Below are positions 22,475 to 30,899 of a DNA stretch of 32,678 bases, piece by piece (position 1 is the stretch's first letter; each line of letters begins with the position of its first letter). The position numbers and the translations under genes are program-made. Source of the DNA: Candidatus Woesearchaeota archaeon (GTDB lineage: Archaea; Nanobdellota; Nanobdellia; Woesearchaeales; UBA525). Under the pieces are notes generated by a model. The model was not told the origin of the DNA, ran no database searches, and worked only from the letters and a program-made list of their open reading frames with translations. The stretch covers positions 1 through 32,678 of the forward strand of contig DAHXMN010000002.1 in assembly GCA_027371725.1 (NCBI GenBank). Reading direction: 5' to 3'.

Positions 22475-22804
22475 TCAGAACCGCACGAGGTCGCCTTTCT
22501 TGAGTGAGAGCAGGCCTGCTTTCGTCTCGATCGCGTAAGAGAAGCGGGCTCGCGGCCGGTATGCGGCGAAGGGGCGGAAAGAGCATTTCGCGTCGACGAC
22601 GCGCTTCCGTTCGTCGAGAAAATAGACGTCGATTGTCCAGAAGACGAAGAGCATGTGGAACCCGACGTTGACCTCGCGGCCGAAGTCGAAGACGTACGCG
22701 ACGCCGTCCCGCGGCTTGCGGAACATCAGGCCCCAGCCCTGCGTCCACCCGTTCCGGAAGAAGATGAGGGCGGGCGTCCTGCCACGCGTGTCGGTGAGGA
22801 CCAT
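22475..22804 (-). CDS. DUF192 family protein
   Basis: A 109-aa protein of the DUF192/COG1430 family. Signature segments are in order: GWTQGWGLMFRKP, then HMLFVFWTIDVYFLDERKRVVD, then YAIETKAGLLSLKKGDLVRF. This is the complete small beta-barrel domain without a signal peptide. Biochemical function of the family is not established. ATG 22804 is supported by ATAAAAA centred 26 nt upstream, and the longer upstream frame runs through a structured intergenic repeat. Its position next to the surface-protein gene is the only contextual clue. Confidence 0.88.
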   Translation of the reverse strand: MVLTDTRGRTPALIFFRNGWTQGWGLMFRKPRDGVAYVFDFGREVNVGFHMLFVFWTIDVYFLDERKRVVDAKCSFRPFAAYRPRARFSYAIETKAGLLSLKKGDLVRF

Positions 22805-22925
22805 GATTGTCCTGGCGGAAGGGCGGTTTTTATGGTTTGTGATTGCGCCTCTGCCGCGGATTCGCTCCGCGGTCTTGCCGGCTGCTCGCGTCTCGCTGTG
22901 CTGATTGAGAGACCTCCTCCCCGTA

Positions 22926-23040
22926 GGTCCTCGGTAGCGGGACGCTACCGGGACCACGGCGAGCCTCGTGCTCGCCTGTGGGGGCAACCCCCCGTCGGCC
23001 TTCGCCGTTCTTTTCTTCACGCTCACCCTTTGGCCGGCGA
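22926..23040. repeat. Structured intergenic repeat, copy C, with three consecutive hairpins
   Basis: Hairpin 1 (22926-22955) pairs GGTCC+CGGTAGC with GCTACCG+GGACC. Hairpin 2 (22958-22976) pairs GGCGAGC with GCTCGCC. Hairpin 3 (22980-22992) is GGGGG-CAA-CCCCC. On the minus strand AGGGTGAGC (23029-23021) lies 36 nt before the G-run, the same order and spacing as at 3097-3134 and 29114-29153. There is no gene in 22805-23114. Confidence 0.55.
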
Positions 23041-23114
23041 GACATCATCCGCGATGAATCCTCGCTCGAAGAAGGGAGGCGGGACGCTGCATCTGTCGAG
23101 GGCGGCTGTTCCGC

Positions 23115-24095
23115 TCAGCAGATGGTCGCGTTGAGCTTGCTGAGGCCGTAGTCATGCGCCGGGTCGTCGTAGTGCGTCGCGTCCAGCTTGAACCAGGAGG
23201 GGAGCGGGCTTCCCTCCGTCGGGCAGTAGAGCGTCGCGTTCCGTCCGGAGAAGTAGTACGCGTCCACGGTGGAGCGGTCGGTGTAGACCGGGAGCCCTTG
23301 CGCGTTGAGGTCGTCGAGATTGATGATCGAGGCGATGCCGTACTTCGACGTGCCGTTCAGGTCGCCCTGGAGGCGTTGGAGGTAGCTCGGCGCGTACGGG
23401 TCTTCGCGGTAGTAGCCCTGCTGGATCTCGTCGTCCAGGTTCGCGGTGTTGTTCCCCGTGACGAGGTCGGAATTGTTGTAGGGGCTCTCCCGGATCGTGT
23501 TCGGCAGCTTGCCGTCGGTGGAGACGCTGTACGCCGGGTCGCGGAGGTCGAGGATCGAGACCTCCGTGGTGAACCATTTCTGGTAGTCCCAGCGGGCGAG
23601 TCCGCGCGTGTCCGTCACGTTGACGGTCATGAGGAACGAGACGTCGATGCTCCATGGCGTCGATTGGTTGAGCGCGATGTCCTGCACGGTGACGTTGAGC
23701 GCGATCCCCTGCTGCCGCGCCTCGTCGTTGACGCGGCCGAGGTAGTCGCCGAAGGTGCTGTTCGTGAGGATGTCGTACGGCTGCCCGTCGACCGTGCCGT
23801 TCATGAACGCCTCGATGAAGAGCGGCGTCGCGTTCGTGACGTACACGCCTTCCTGACTGGTGTACTGCTCGATCGCGATCAGGCTGCGGAAGCCCGCGAT
23901 GTACGTCGCCCGCGGCACGTCGCCGTGGAAGTCGCTCAGGAAGTCGCTCATCGCCTGGATGCGGGTGACGACGCTCCGGCTCCGCTCCTCGCCCGTCGGA
24001 AGGGTCCGCGCGTACATGATGGCGAGGAGGATGGCGACGATGAGGAGCGCGGAGATGAGGTAGACGACGCCCCGCCGTCCGGGAAACGCGGTCAT
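23115..24095 (-). CDS. Membrane-anchored extracellular protein with pilin-like N-terminus
   Basis: A 326-aa protein. A short basic start (MTAFPGRRG) leads into one hydrophobic helix (VVYLISALLIVAILLAIMY), the layout of class III pilin-like or archaeal membrane-anchored proteins. The rest is extracellular: Asp/Asn/Thr-rich with many N-x-S/T sites and a C-terminal Cys pair. No domain is recognised. ATG 24095 overlaps the stop of the upstream vWA gene (ATGA), with GGAGGTG a few bases upstream, so the two are translationally coupled. Confidence 0.8.
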   Translation of the reverse strand: MTAFPGRRGVVYLISALLIVAILLAIMYARTLPTGEERSRSVVTRIQAMSDFLSDFHGDVPRATYIAGFRSLIAIEQYTSQEGVYVTNATPLFIEAFMNGTVDGQPYDILTNSTFGDYLGRVNDEARQQGIALNVTVQDIALNQSTPWSIDVSFLMTVNVTDTRGLARWDYQKWFTTEVSILDLRDPAYSVSTDGKLPNTIRESPYNNSDLVTGNNTANLDDEIQQGYYREDPYAPSYLQRLQGDLNGTSKYGIASIINLDDLNAQGLPVYTDRSTVDAYYFSGRNATLYCPTEGSPLPSWFKLDATHYDDPAHDYGLSKLNATIC

Positions 24096-26791
24096 CGGTC
24101 CACCTCCAGCGCCGCTTCCGTCGGTCCCCAGAGGTAGGGCACCTGCTGGACGAGCGTCACGATGATCTCGAGGTCCTGCTGGTCGAGGTTGACGAAGACG
24201 CGGCCGTCGCCGTTCAGGTCGAGCTGCTGGAGGATGTGGTAGACGCCGTAGTCGTACGCGTCGTTCGGGTCGTAGCTGCCCGTGCCGTGGCTCGCGTTCG
24301 TGTACGTGCAGTTCTTCGCGCCCGTGTAGGTCGAGGGGATGGAGAAGTTGAGGAAGTGGCCGTCCTCGAACTCCACTTCCCAGTTGCACCCTTCCGTCGT
24401 CGAGAGGACGGCGCTCCGGGGGATGGTGCTGTTGATCATGCCCGTGTAGATGATGGAGTTGTTGCCGCTGCAGTTCGTCGCGTTCCCCGAGTTGTCGGCG
24501 ATCATCATCCTGATCGTGTTGTTCGTCCCGTTGAGGAGCGCGGCGGGGATGGCGACGAGGAACGGGTCGCCGAGCGTGACGAAGTCGGCGTTGTAGTCGC
24601 TCAGGTTGTAGACCGGCTGGCCGTTGACCGAGAGGAAGGTCGTCCAGTACGGGCCGGAATAGCTCGTCACTGCTGCGTCGGTGATCCTGAGGCCGGGCGG
24701 GATGGCGAGCGTCGTCGTGCAGTTCGCGAACTGCGGCGTCTCGAACTTCACCTGGATCTCGTTCGGCGACGGCGGCGTGACGATGGGGGTGTAGTTGAAG
24801 CTGAGCGTGCTGCCCGCGAGGAGGTGGCTCGGGGCGTAGCTTCCGTTGATGACGAGCGTCTGCGCGGAGAAGTTCGCGATGAGGAGTATCTGGTCGCTGA
24901 TGTTCTGGTATATCTGTTCCAGCTGCGAGACGTTCGTCGCGTCGTAATAGAGGGAGGAGTTGCACGCGACCTGCTGCAGCAGCGTCTTGTTCGCGTCGGC
25001 GCCGAAGCCGATGGTGAAGACGGTGATGTTGTAGTTGTCGCACGCGTTCTGGCCGGCGTCGATGGTGGACTGCGGCGCGCCGGCGGTGTCGGCGGTGCCG
25101 GCGTAGTCGTCGAAGTTGTCGCAGCGGTAGTTCGGCTGTCCGTCGGTCATCACTATCATGAACCGCTTGTTCACGGAGCCATTGAGCATGTTCTTGGCGC
25201 GGTTGATGCCGCAGCAGATGCACGTGCCGCCGTTCGCGGTGTAGCCGTCGATCTGCGTGCCGAGCGCCGCCTGGTCGGTGGTGAGGTCCATCGCGTTCGT
25301 CACCTGGTCGTTGAAGCTGTCGAGGCCGACGCGGTCGCCCGAGACGTTGAGGATGATGGACGCGGCGAGCTTGTCCGCGGACTGCGCGATCTGGAGCTTG
25401 GTCCGGTTGCAGATCGTCGCGGTCGGCGTGGAGTAGCTGCCGGCCGTCCAGCCGGGGTTGCAGGCGCCGCACTCCTGGTTGCTGCAGCTCCCCGGGTAGG
25501 CGCACTGCAGGTAGTAGGAGAAGAACCACCAGCTGCACTTGTACTTGCAGAGCAGGCCGGTGTAGTTCTCGCCGCAGTCGCCCATGCTGCCGGAGACGTC
25601 GGTGACGAGCGTCGTGTCCGCCGGCTGCCCCGCCTGGACGAACGTGACGTTGGTGAAGTTCGTCGTGCCGAGGCGGAGCGGGATCGTCGCCGGCGCCCAG
25701 GAGAGGTTGTGCGCCTCGAGGATGATGTTCTGGGTCGCGTTGCTGCCCGGGCTGCTGAAGACCGTCTGGTTGCCGATCCTGAGGAAGACGGTGTAGTTGC
25801 TGTCGTACGAGAGGTTGAGGTACCAGTCGGTGATGATGCCTGGCGCGTAGAACGAGTCGTACAGGTTGATGATCCCGTCGATCTGCGGGAAGGCGTACTG
25901 GCCCCAGCCGGTCGGCGTCGTCGAGTCCTGGAACGCGTCGGTGAGGTAGCTGAGCTTGAGGTAGCCGCCGGCCACGTAGGAGTCGGCGAGCGCTCCCCGC
26001 TCGACGAGGGTGATATTGTTCATGCCGGGGACGATGTCCCCCTTGCAGCCGGTGAGGTTCCACGCCTGCACGGTCATCAGCGTGGCGTCGCTGGTGAGCG
26101 TCGTGCACGCCGCGCCGTTGACGAGGAGGTCGAAATCAGCGACGGTGTCGAGCTGCGCGGTGATGTCCGTGATCGCGGTCGCGTTGACGTCCGAGGGGAC
26201 GGGGCCGAGCTGCACGGTGATGTTGCCCTGGCCGGTGAAGCCGCCGAAGTACGCGATGACAAAGCTCTTCTTGTCCCTGATCCGCTTCAGGTAGGCGGTG
26301 CTGGTGCTGCCGGAGAGCGCCTCTCCCTGCTGGATGCCGGTGATCATGCGCTGCGCCGCCGCCCGTTCGCCGATGGCGCCGCTCCGGTTCTGCTGGAACA
26401 GCGCATCCCCGCCCATGCTGAGCGTGACGCCGACATCGCCGGGAAGGAGGCCCTGGAGCGCGTCGCGGCTGAGGTTGACGGCGAGCCCGGTCTGGTTCGT
26501 CGCCCAGAGGTCGCCGATCGCCTGGAGGACGGACACGGAAGGGTCGGGGATGGTGCCGTTGCTGACAAGCTGCTGGGCGAGCGTGCTGTTGAGATCGCCC
26601 GCCCTGATCGTCGAGAGAGCGAGGAGCGCATCCTGGGCGTAGTGGCTCGTCTGCGTGAACGGCGGCGCTTCCGCACGGAAATGGAGCGCGACGACCAGGG
26701 CGGCGAAGAGGAGGAGGCTGGCGAGGAGCGCGTCGAGCGTGAAGAGGATGGCCCGCCGGCCGCCGTGCCCTGTCCTCGCGTTCGTGGTCAT
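24092..26791 (-). CDS. von Willebrand factor A domain surface protein
   Basis: An 899-aa protein. The N-terminus (RRAILFTLDALLASLLLFAALVVAL) is a pilin-like membrane anchor. A ~370-residue N-glycosylation-rich beta region precedes a vWA domain with an intact MIDAS: D398-V-S-G-S402, a Thr in the NGGTC loop (~510), and D550 in TDGQ. A Cys-rich insertion (GENYTGLLCKYKC ... CSNQECGACNPG) sits inside the vWA domain between the first strand and helix. The C-terminal ~300 residues are beta-rich and end with an LNGDGRV acidic loop. vWA domains with MIDAS bind ligands through a divalent metal, so adhesion is the likely role. It is the second gene of a three-gene operon. Confidence 0.88.
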   Translation of the reverse strand: MTTNARTGHGGRRAILFTLDALLASLLLFAALVVALHFRAEAPPFTQTSHYAQDALLALSTIRAGDLNSTLAQQLVSNGTIPDPSVSVLQAIGDLWATNQTGLAVNLSRDALQGLLPGDVGVTLSMGGDALFQQNRSGAIGERAAAQRMITGIQQGEALSGSTSTAYLKRIRDKKSFVIAYFGGFTGQGNITVQLGPVPSDVNATAITDITAQLDTVADFDLLVNGAACTTLTSDATLMTVQAWNLTGCKGDIVPGMNNITLVERGALADSYVAGGYLKLSYLTDAFQDSTTPTGWGQYAFPQIDGIINLYDSFYAPGIITDWYLNLSYDSNYTVFLRIGNQTVFSSPGSNATQNIILEAHNLSWAPATIPLRLGTTNFTNVTFVQAGQPADTTLVTDVSGSMGDCGENYTGLLCKYKCSWWFFSYYLQCAYPGSCSNQECGACNPGWTAGSYSTPTATICNRTKLQIAQSADKLAASIILNVSGDRVGLDSFNDQVTNAMDLTTDQAALGTQIDGYTANGGTCICCGINRAKNMLNGSVNKRFMIVMTDGQPNYRCDNFDDYAGTADTAGAPQSTIDAGQNACDNYNITVFTIGFGADANKTLLQQVACNSSLYYDATNVSQLEQIYQNISDQILLIANFSAQTLVINGSYAPSHLLAGSTLSFNYTPIVTPPSPNEIQVKFETPQFANCTTTLAIPPGLRITDAAVTSYSGPYWTTFLSVNGQPVYNLSDYNADFVTLGDPFLVAIPAALLNGTNNTIRMMIADNSGNATNCSGNNSIIYTGMINSTIPRSAVLSTTEGCNWEVEFEDGHFLNFSIPSTYTGAKNCTYTNASHGTGSYDPNDAYDYGVYHILQQLDLNGDGRVFVNLDQQDLEIIVTLVQQVPYLWGPTEAALEVDR

Positions 26792-26883
26792 TCGTGCAGC
26801 ACCGTTCCGTCAGTCTTCATCGTTTATCGTTTATCGTCGTTCAACACCCTCGTCGTTCAATGTCCGCTCCGCACATCTCATTC

Positions 26884-28029
26884 TCATCGGTTCTCCCACA
26901 CCGTGACCGTCATGATGAGGATGCGTCCTTGGTAGGCGACGAGCCGCCGGACGGCGACGAGGTGCTGGACGCCCGTCGAAGGGATGGCGACCGCGGCGCA
27001 GTCGGCCGAGTCCTGCAGGCTGGTCGCGTTGAGGCGGTCGGCGGTGTAGTTGAGGAGCGGCTCGCCGGTCCCGTTGATCGTACCCGCGAGGCCGCCCAGG
27101 TAGTAGACGTCGCCGTCCCCGTCCGTGAAAGCGGCGGCGTAGTCCTGCTCCGCGGTGGACGCGACGAGCGACTCGTAGCGCGACTCGTTCGTGAAGGAGA
27201 TCATGGAGGCCGTCGCCGGGATGGAGCTGATGGTCTGATTGGAGAGGTTGAGGAACGTGTCGTTCACCCCCGTCCCGGCCGCGCTCGGCGAGAGGTTCGC
27301 GGGCGTGAGGTTGAGGCCGTAGAGCTCCGGCAGGCTGACGTTCCCGATGAGGAAGAGGGTGCCGCCGCGCTGCACGAAGTCCTCCAGGTCCGCGGCCTTC
27401 TGGGCGTCGTACGGCGGGGTCGTCGCAGAGAGCCGCGGCTCCTCCATGACGATGAGGTCGTAGTTCGTCCGGTCGGTGAGGAGCGCTCCCAGCCGGTCGC
27501 CCTCATAGACTGTCGCGTTGAGCGCCTCCATCGCGGGGAGGAGCTGCTCGCCGCCGGCGTCGTACGCGTAGTACGCGGTCCGGACCGGCCGCCGGAGCGG
27601 CGTCTGCTGCGCGCTCACCGACGGGCTGCCGATGAAGCAGGAGGCGCCAATCGGCACGTAGGAGCCGTCCCGCTCCTGGAGCGTGATCGCGTACTCGTAC
27701 CTCGTGTCGAGGAGCGCCTTGCTGCCGTCGTAGTCGCCCTGGGCGAGCGCCGCCAGGTATCCTGCCTTGCGCATGCTCAACCCGTCGTCGGTGAGGAGGC
27801 CTGCGGAGATGACGTCATCGCTGCGCCATGAGGGAGGGTAGCCCGCGCCCATGAGCCGCTGGGAGACGGCGTCCGCGCTCCGCGCCACGTCGCTGAAGTC
27901 GTCCGGGACGAGGACGGTCTTGACGAGCGTGGAGAGGACGACGAGGAGCGCGAAGAGGAAGAGGAGGAAGCCGACGGTGTAGTCGAAGGTCCAGACCTGC
28001 CCCCGCCGCGCGGCCCTCGTCCTCGTCAT
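26884..28029 (-). CDS. Pilin-like membrane-anchored protein with Rossmann-like extracellular domain
   Basis: A 381-aa protein. MTRTRAARRGQVWTFDYTVG followed by a hydrophobic helix (FLLFLFALLVVLSTLV) is a class III-like signal. The segment YDLIVMEEPRLSA ... DLEDFVQRGGTLFLIGNV (~190-245) looks like the alpha/beta fold of class I glutamine amidotransferase-like/ThuA or DUF4350-type domains, without a visible catalytic Cys. The tail is beta-rich. ATG 28029 has GAGGAG just upstream and a TATA box at 28073-28080. It is the first gene of the operon 28029-23115; the gap to the vWA gene is 92 nt. Confidence 0.8.
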   Translation of the reverse strand: MTRTRAARRGQVWTFDYTVGFLLFLFALLVVLSTLVKTVLVPDDFSDVARSADAVSQRLMGAGYPPSWRSDDVISAGLLTDDGLSMRKAGYLAALAQGDYDGSKALLDTRYEYAITLQERDGSYVPIGASCFIGSPSVSAQQTPLRRPVRTAYYAYDAGGEQLLPAMEALNATVYEGDRLGALLTDRTNYDLIVMEEPRLSATTPPYDAQKAADLEDFVQRGGTLFLIGNVSLPELYGLNLTPANLSPSAAGTGVNDTFLNLSNQTISSIPATASMISFTNESRYESLVASTAEQDYAAAFTDGDGDVYYLGGLAGTINGTGEPLLNYTADRLNATSLQDSADCAAVAIPSTGVQHLVAVRRLVAYQGRILIMTVTVWENR

Positions 28030-28072
28030 GGTCTTCTCCTCGACACCGTATTCAGCTCGATAGGATGTACGG

Positions 28073-28080
28073 AATATAAA
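28073..28080 (-). promoter_or_regulatory. TATA box of the vWA surface operon
   Basis: TTTATATT; predicted start near 28050 leaves a ~21-nt leader with a GAGGAG ribosome site. The adjacent 28081-28145 is strongly AT-rich and may also terminate transcription of the upstream pilin-like pair. Confidence 0.5.
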
Positions 28081-28161
28081 TAATGGAATATATATTTTTA
28101 AATAATTTTTATTAAATATATCATTGAAAATGTATCTTTTATAATGTATTGTTGCCGGGCA

Positions 28162-28554
28162 TCATGGTTGCGTGATGATGATGGAGCCGCCGATGGTCTT
28201 GATGGTGTCGCTCCCGATGGCGAAGGAGCCGCTCACGGGCGGGATGTCGCGCGAATAGGTCGTGCCGTCGTCGAAGGAGAGGGTGAGCGTCGAGGCATCG
28301 TTCGCGATCGCGTACTGCCTGCCGTCCAGCTCGTCGGGGAGGAGGATGGTGCGCCGGTAGCCGTCCTGCACGTTGGAGGCGAGGAGGAGCTCCTGCTGGA
28401 GCGAGGAGGCCTCGTCCTGGAGCGCAGCGAGCCCGGTCTGCCGGGAGGCGTACTCGAGGTAGGCGGCGACGAGGATGAGGACGACGGCGAAGAAGACGAA
28501 GGCGAGCATCACCATGAAGGAGAACTCGACCGCGATCTGTGCCGCGCGCGCCAT
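28162..28554 (-). CDS. Class III signal-peptide minor pilin-like protein
   Basis: A 130-aa protein. MARAAQIAVEFSFMVMLAFV is a class III signal (basic start, AQ/IAVEF cleavage region with the +5 Glu) followed by a long hydrophobic helix. The remainder is a small beta domain (SNVQDGYRRTILLPDEL ... GGSIIITQP). It starts three bases after the stop of the upstream pilin-like gene, so the two are co-transcribed. Likely a minor pilin of the same surface system. Confidence 0.82.
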   Translation of the reverse strand: MARAAQIAVEFSFMVMLAFVFFAVVLILVAAYLEYASRQTGLAALQDEASSLQQELLLASNVQDGYRRTILLPDELDGRQYAIANDASTLTLSFDDGTTYSRDIPPVSGSFAIGSDTIKTIGGSIIITQP

Positions 28555-28557
28555 CGT

Positions 28558-29031
28558 TCAGCCCTCCGTCACGTTGACCCGGCCGTCCGGGAGGGCGGTG
28601 ACGACGAGCGTGTGCGGCCCCTTCGTGATGCCGACCGAGCCGGTGAGATTGGCGGCGCTCCACCCGTTCTGGTCGTAGTCGCCGTGGGACGAGGAGACAG
28701 TGAACGTGACCGACGTCCCTTGGAACGAGACGGACTCCACATCGGCCGGGAGGTCGACGGTGATGGTGCGTGAGCTCGGCGCGCCGAGGTAGTAGACCGT
28801 GTCCGCGGCGTCGACGATCTGCGTGGCCGCCCGCTCGATCGAGGCGCTCGTCACCTGGTCCTGGAGCTGCGCCGTCTGGGTGAAGTAGAGGATGATCAGC
28901 GGCAGGGCGAGGAGGAGCGCGAAGCCCATGACGAAGAGGTACTCCATCGAGACCTGTCCGCGGCAGGAGAGCGGACGGCGGACGCGGAAGGGCGCGCTGC
29001 GTTGCCGACGGAGAAGCCCACCTCTTTCCAT
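28558..29031 (-). CDS. Class III signal-peptide pilin-like protein
   Basis: A 157-aa protein. A long basic leader (~25 residues) ends in CRGQ, then VSMEYLFVMGFALLLALPLI, the canonical class III cleavage and assembly helix. The mature part is a compact beta domain (ITVDLPADVESVSFQGTSV ... HTLVVTALPDGRVNVTEG). ATG 29031 is supported by TTTAAATA centred ~27.5 nt upstream (leaderless). It is the first gene of a two-gene pilin-like operon. Confidence 0.84.
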   Translation of the reverse strand: MERGGLLRRQRSAPFRVRRPLSCRGQVSMEYLFVMGFALLLALPLIILYFTQTAQLQDQVTSASIERAATQIVDAADTVYYLGAPSSRTITVDLPADVESVSFQGTSVTFTVSSSHGDYDQNGWSAANLTGSVGITKGPHTLVVTALPDGRVNVTEG

Positions 29032-29055
29032 GCGGTGCTTCCGGGACGGCCGATA

Positions 29056-29061
29056 TTTAAA
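29056..29061 (-). promoter_or_regulatory. TATA box of the pilin-like pair
   Basis: TTTAAA centred 27.5 nt upstream of the ATG at 29031. Confidence 0.55.
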
Positions 29062-29095
29062 GGTGATGGTGGAAAGAGAAAGACAGGCGGATGGA

Positions 29096-29180
29096 GCGCC
29101 GCCCCCGTCCTTAAGGGCGAGCATCCTTCGAAGAGAGGGGCGGGCGCGTCGCGGGGGACGCCCCCACGGGGATGCAGCGC
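29096..29180. repeat. Structured intergenic repeat, copy B
   Basis: AGGGCGAGC (29114-29122) is followed 39 nt later by the hairpin GGGGG-ACG-CCCCC (29153-29165) and ACGGGGATGC (29166-29175). These match copy A at 3097-3157 in order, spacing and strand. It fills most of the 246-bp gap between nop10 and the pilin-like pair. Confidence 0.55.
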
Positions 29181-29277
29181 CTACGAGCAAAACAGTGAGA
29201 TGCGAGCAGGACGGGGCGGCGCGGAACGAACAGTAGACGAACGAACAGTAGACGTAAGAAATAGTGAAGAGAGATTC

Positions 29278-29538
29278 TCACTCCGCCGCTTTCCGTTTCT
29301 GGACGAAGGACGGGACGTTCGCCGCGGGCCGTTTCTCGCTCGCGGCCTTCTGCGGCACGAGTTCGGCGCGGCGCGCCTCCTCGGGGTGGAGCTCCTTGTA
29401 CTGCCGCCGGTAGTCCGCGTACCGGTCCTCAGGGCTGTATTTCGGCGGCCGCGGCGGCACCCGCCGGGAGCCGCAGGAGCACGCCTCCCCGAGGCCGTAG
29501 CTGCCGCACGCGGGGCAACGGAGTATCTGGCTCGCCAT
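29278..29538 (-). CDS. nop10: H/ACA RNP protein Nop10 with C-terminal extension
   Basis: An 86-aa protein. The N-terminal zinc site is CPACGSYGLGEACSCG (C8-x2-C11, C20-x1-C22). Then comes the family hallmark PPRPPKYSPEDRYADYRRQYK, which binds Cbf5 in H/ACA pseudouridylation complexes. The last ~30 residues (after KELHPEE) are an Ala/Lys-rich tail beyond the usual ~55-60 aa. ATG 29538 is supported by TTTATTAA 27.5 nt upstream. Adjacency to aIF2 alpha is the standard archaeal arrangement. Confidence 0.92.
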   Translation of the reverse strand: MASQILRCPACGSYGLGEACSCGSRRVPPRPPKYSPEDRYADYRRQYKELHPEEARRAELVPQKAASEKRPAANVPSFVQKRKAAE

Positions 29539-29561
29539 GGGCGCGCAAGAACCGGGGAACG

Positions 29562-29569
29562 TTAATAAA
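29562..29569 (-). promoter_or_regulatory. TATA box of nop10
   Basis: TTTATTAA centred 27.5 nt upstream of the ATG at 29538; although adjacent to aIF2 alpha, nop10 has its own promoter. Confidence 0.55.
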
Positions 29570-29587
29570 TCTTCTGCCGGAAGGGAA

Positions 29588-30364
29588 TCACTCCCTCGCG
29601 AACGCGACCGCGCCACCATCGGTCCGCTTGACGATCGCTTCCGCGGCGGCGACCGCCCGGTCGAGGACCGCTTCGGCCTCCTTGTACTCCTCGGCAGTCA
29701 CCTCGACCTTGTAGCCGCCGCTGCCGAGATAACGGATCAAGACGCGCTTGTCGGTCTGCTCCGCGGCGGCGAGCGCCGCCTTCACCTTGTCGACGCCGTC
29801 CTCCGCGTACGTGGAGAGGGAGAGCGTGCCGCTGATCGTGACGGACTTCGGCTTGATCTTGTCGACGACGCGCGCGATGAGGGGCTCGAGGTATTCCGTC
29901 GGGATGGCGAGCGAGCGGAGGTCGCCTTCGCCGTCGACGTGCTCCTGGAACGCCATGTGGATGTACTCGTACTGCTCGAGGATCGGCTTCGCGATGGCGT
30001 CGTACAGCTTCTTCGGCTCGATCTTGAGCTCGGCGGCCATGTTCTCGATGATCTTCTCGGCCTTCTGCTCCTGCTTGATCAGCATGTTCTTCTCGCGGCG
30101 CTGGTTCTCATTGGCGCGGCGGAGGGAGAGGTCGATGTGGCCGCGCTCCTCGTTGATGCGGAGGACCTTGCAGACGATCTTCTTGTTCTCGACGACATAG
30201 TCGCGGATGTTCCTGATGCGGCCGGGCGCGACCTCGGAGATGTGGATCATGCCGCTCTTGCCGTACTCGTCGAGCACGCAGAACACGGAGTTGTACTGGA
30301 CGCCGGTCACGGTGCACATGACCAGCTCGTTCTCCTCCGGGTAGCCGTCCTTGTGGTAAAACAT
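29588..30364 (-). CDS. eif2a: Translation initiation factor aIF2 subunit alpha
   Basis: A 258-aa protein with the three aIF2 alpha domains. An S1 barrel occupies 1-85 (GYPEENELVMCTVTGVQYNSVFCVLDEYGKSGMIHISEVAPGR); the Ser51-type region is replaced by the archaeal loop. A helical domain follows (KRREKN... ILEQYEYIHMAFQE), then the C-terminal alpha/beta domain that binds aIF2 gamma (KPKSVTISGTLSLSTYAEDGVDKVK). Length matches the family. ATG 30364 is supported by TATATAAA 27.5 nt upstream. The gamma subunit is encoded at 3670-5184 in the same window. Confidence 0.96.
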   Translation of the reverse strand: MFYHKDGYPEENELVMCTVTGVQYNSVFCVLDEYGKSGMIHISEVAPGRIRNIRDYVVENKKIVCKVLRINEERGHIDLSLRRANENQRREKNMLIKQEQKAEKIIENMAAELKIEPKKLYDAIAKPILEQYEYIHMAFQEHVDGEGDLRSLAIPTEYLEPLIARVVDKIKPKSVTISGTLSLSTYAEDGVDKVKAALAAAEQTDKRVLIRYLGSGGYKVEVTAEEYKEAEAVLDRAVAAAEAIVKRTDGGAVAFARE

Positions 30365-30387
30365 GCCTCCGGGGCAACCGGCCGTGC

Positions 30388-30395
30388 TTTATATA
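30388..30395 (-). promoter_or_regulatory. TATA box of aIF2 alpha
   Basis: TATATAAA centred 27.5 nt upstream of the ATG at 30364. Confidence 0.6.
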
Positions 30396-30453
30396 GTTTC
30401 CGAGAGAGAAACGAGGGAAACAAGGATTTTTTCAGTCGTATCAGCGTCTTCAG

Positions 30454-30578
30454 CAGCATCGTCGCCTTGGCACGAAACCCGGGCGCGAAGATGGTCGAGC
30501 GTTTTTGCGAGACCATGATCCTGAGCGCCCGACGAAACCTCGGACCGGAGGGAGATTGGCTAGGCCGCGACGATGCTG
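30454..30578 (+). ncRNA. Candidate structured RNA, copy 1 (flanks rps27e)
   Basis: About 125 nt closed by a perfect 12-bp stem (30454-30465 with 30567-30578). Inside is a 7-bp stem CGGGCGC/GCGCCCG (30480-30486 with 30525-30531), then GA opposite GA (30487-30488, 30523-30524), as in kink-turns. A 6-bp apical arm ATGGTC/GACCAT follows (30491-30496 with 30511-30516). The K-turn-like pairing exists only if the plus strand is transcribed, antisense to the flanking genes. No strong promoter is seen on either strand. The same architecture, with compensatory stem changes, recurs at 30928-31100. Confidence 0.5.
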
Positions 30579-30673
30579 TGCAGGGAAAAAAACGAAGAAG
30601 AAGAAAATGATGCGAAGAAGAACGGAAGAGGAAGAAGCGAAGAAGAGAGAGAAACGAGAAGAAAGGAGAAGTC

Positions 30674-30853
30674 CTACTCGAGGACTTCGAGGGCGCGCGC
30701 GACGACCTTCGTCTTGCCGCCGCTCGGCTCGGCGAGGACCTCGCCGCAGACGAGGCACTTGACCGTGGTGGCGGTCTTGCCGAAGACGATCTGCTCGTTC
30801 TTGCACTTGTTGCAGCGCAGCTTCAGGAACTTGCTCGTGGGATTGTTCGCCAT
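30674..30853 (-). CDS. rps27e: Ribosomal protein S27e
   Basis: A 59-aa zinc-ribbon ribosomal protein. C14-x2-C17 (RCNKCKNE) and C33-x2-C36 (KCLVCGEVL) form the metal site. The core FLKLRCNKCKNEQIVFGKTA and the GGKTKV end are diagnostic of archaeal S27e. ATG 30853 has GGAGG eight bases upstream (minus strand), and a TATA-like TTATAAAA at 30900-30907 gives a ~25-nt leader. In most archaea it directly follows rpl44e. Here the two are separated by ~600 bp holding a structured element and an unrelated membrane gene. Confidence 0.94.
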   Translation of the reverse strand: MANNPTSKFLKLRCNKCKNEQIVFGKTATTVKCLVCGEVLAEPSGGKTKVVARALEVLE

Positions 30854-30899
30854 GATGACATCCTCCGTGGAACGGGATGCCCTCGAGGAACAGGGGGGC

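Noticed and set aside
24236..26935. 899-codon open frame on the plus strand antisense to the vWA gene
   Set aside because: Composition typical of a shadow frame; no domains, promoter or ribosome site, whereas the minus strand has an intact vWA domain.
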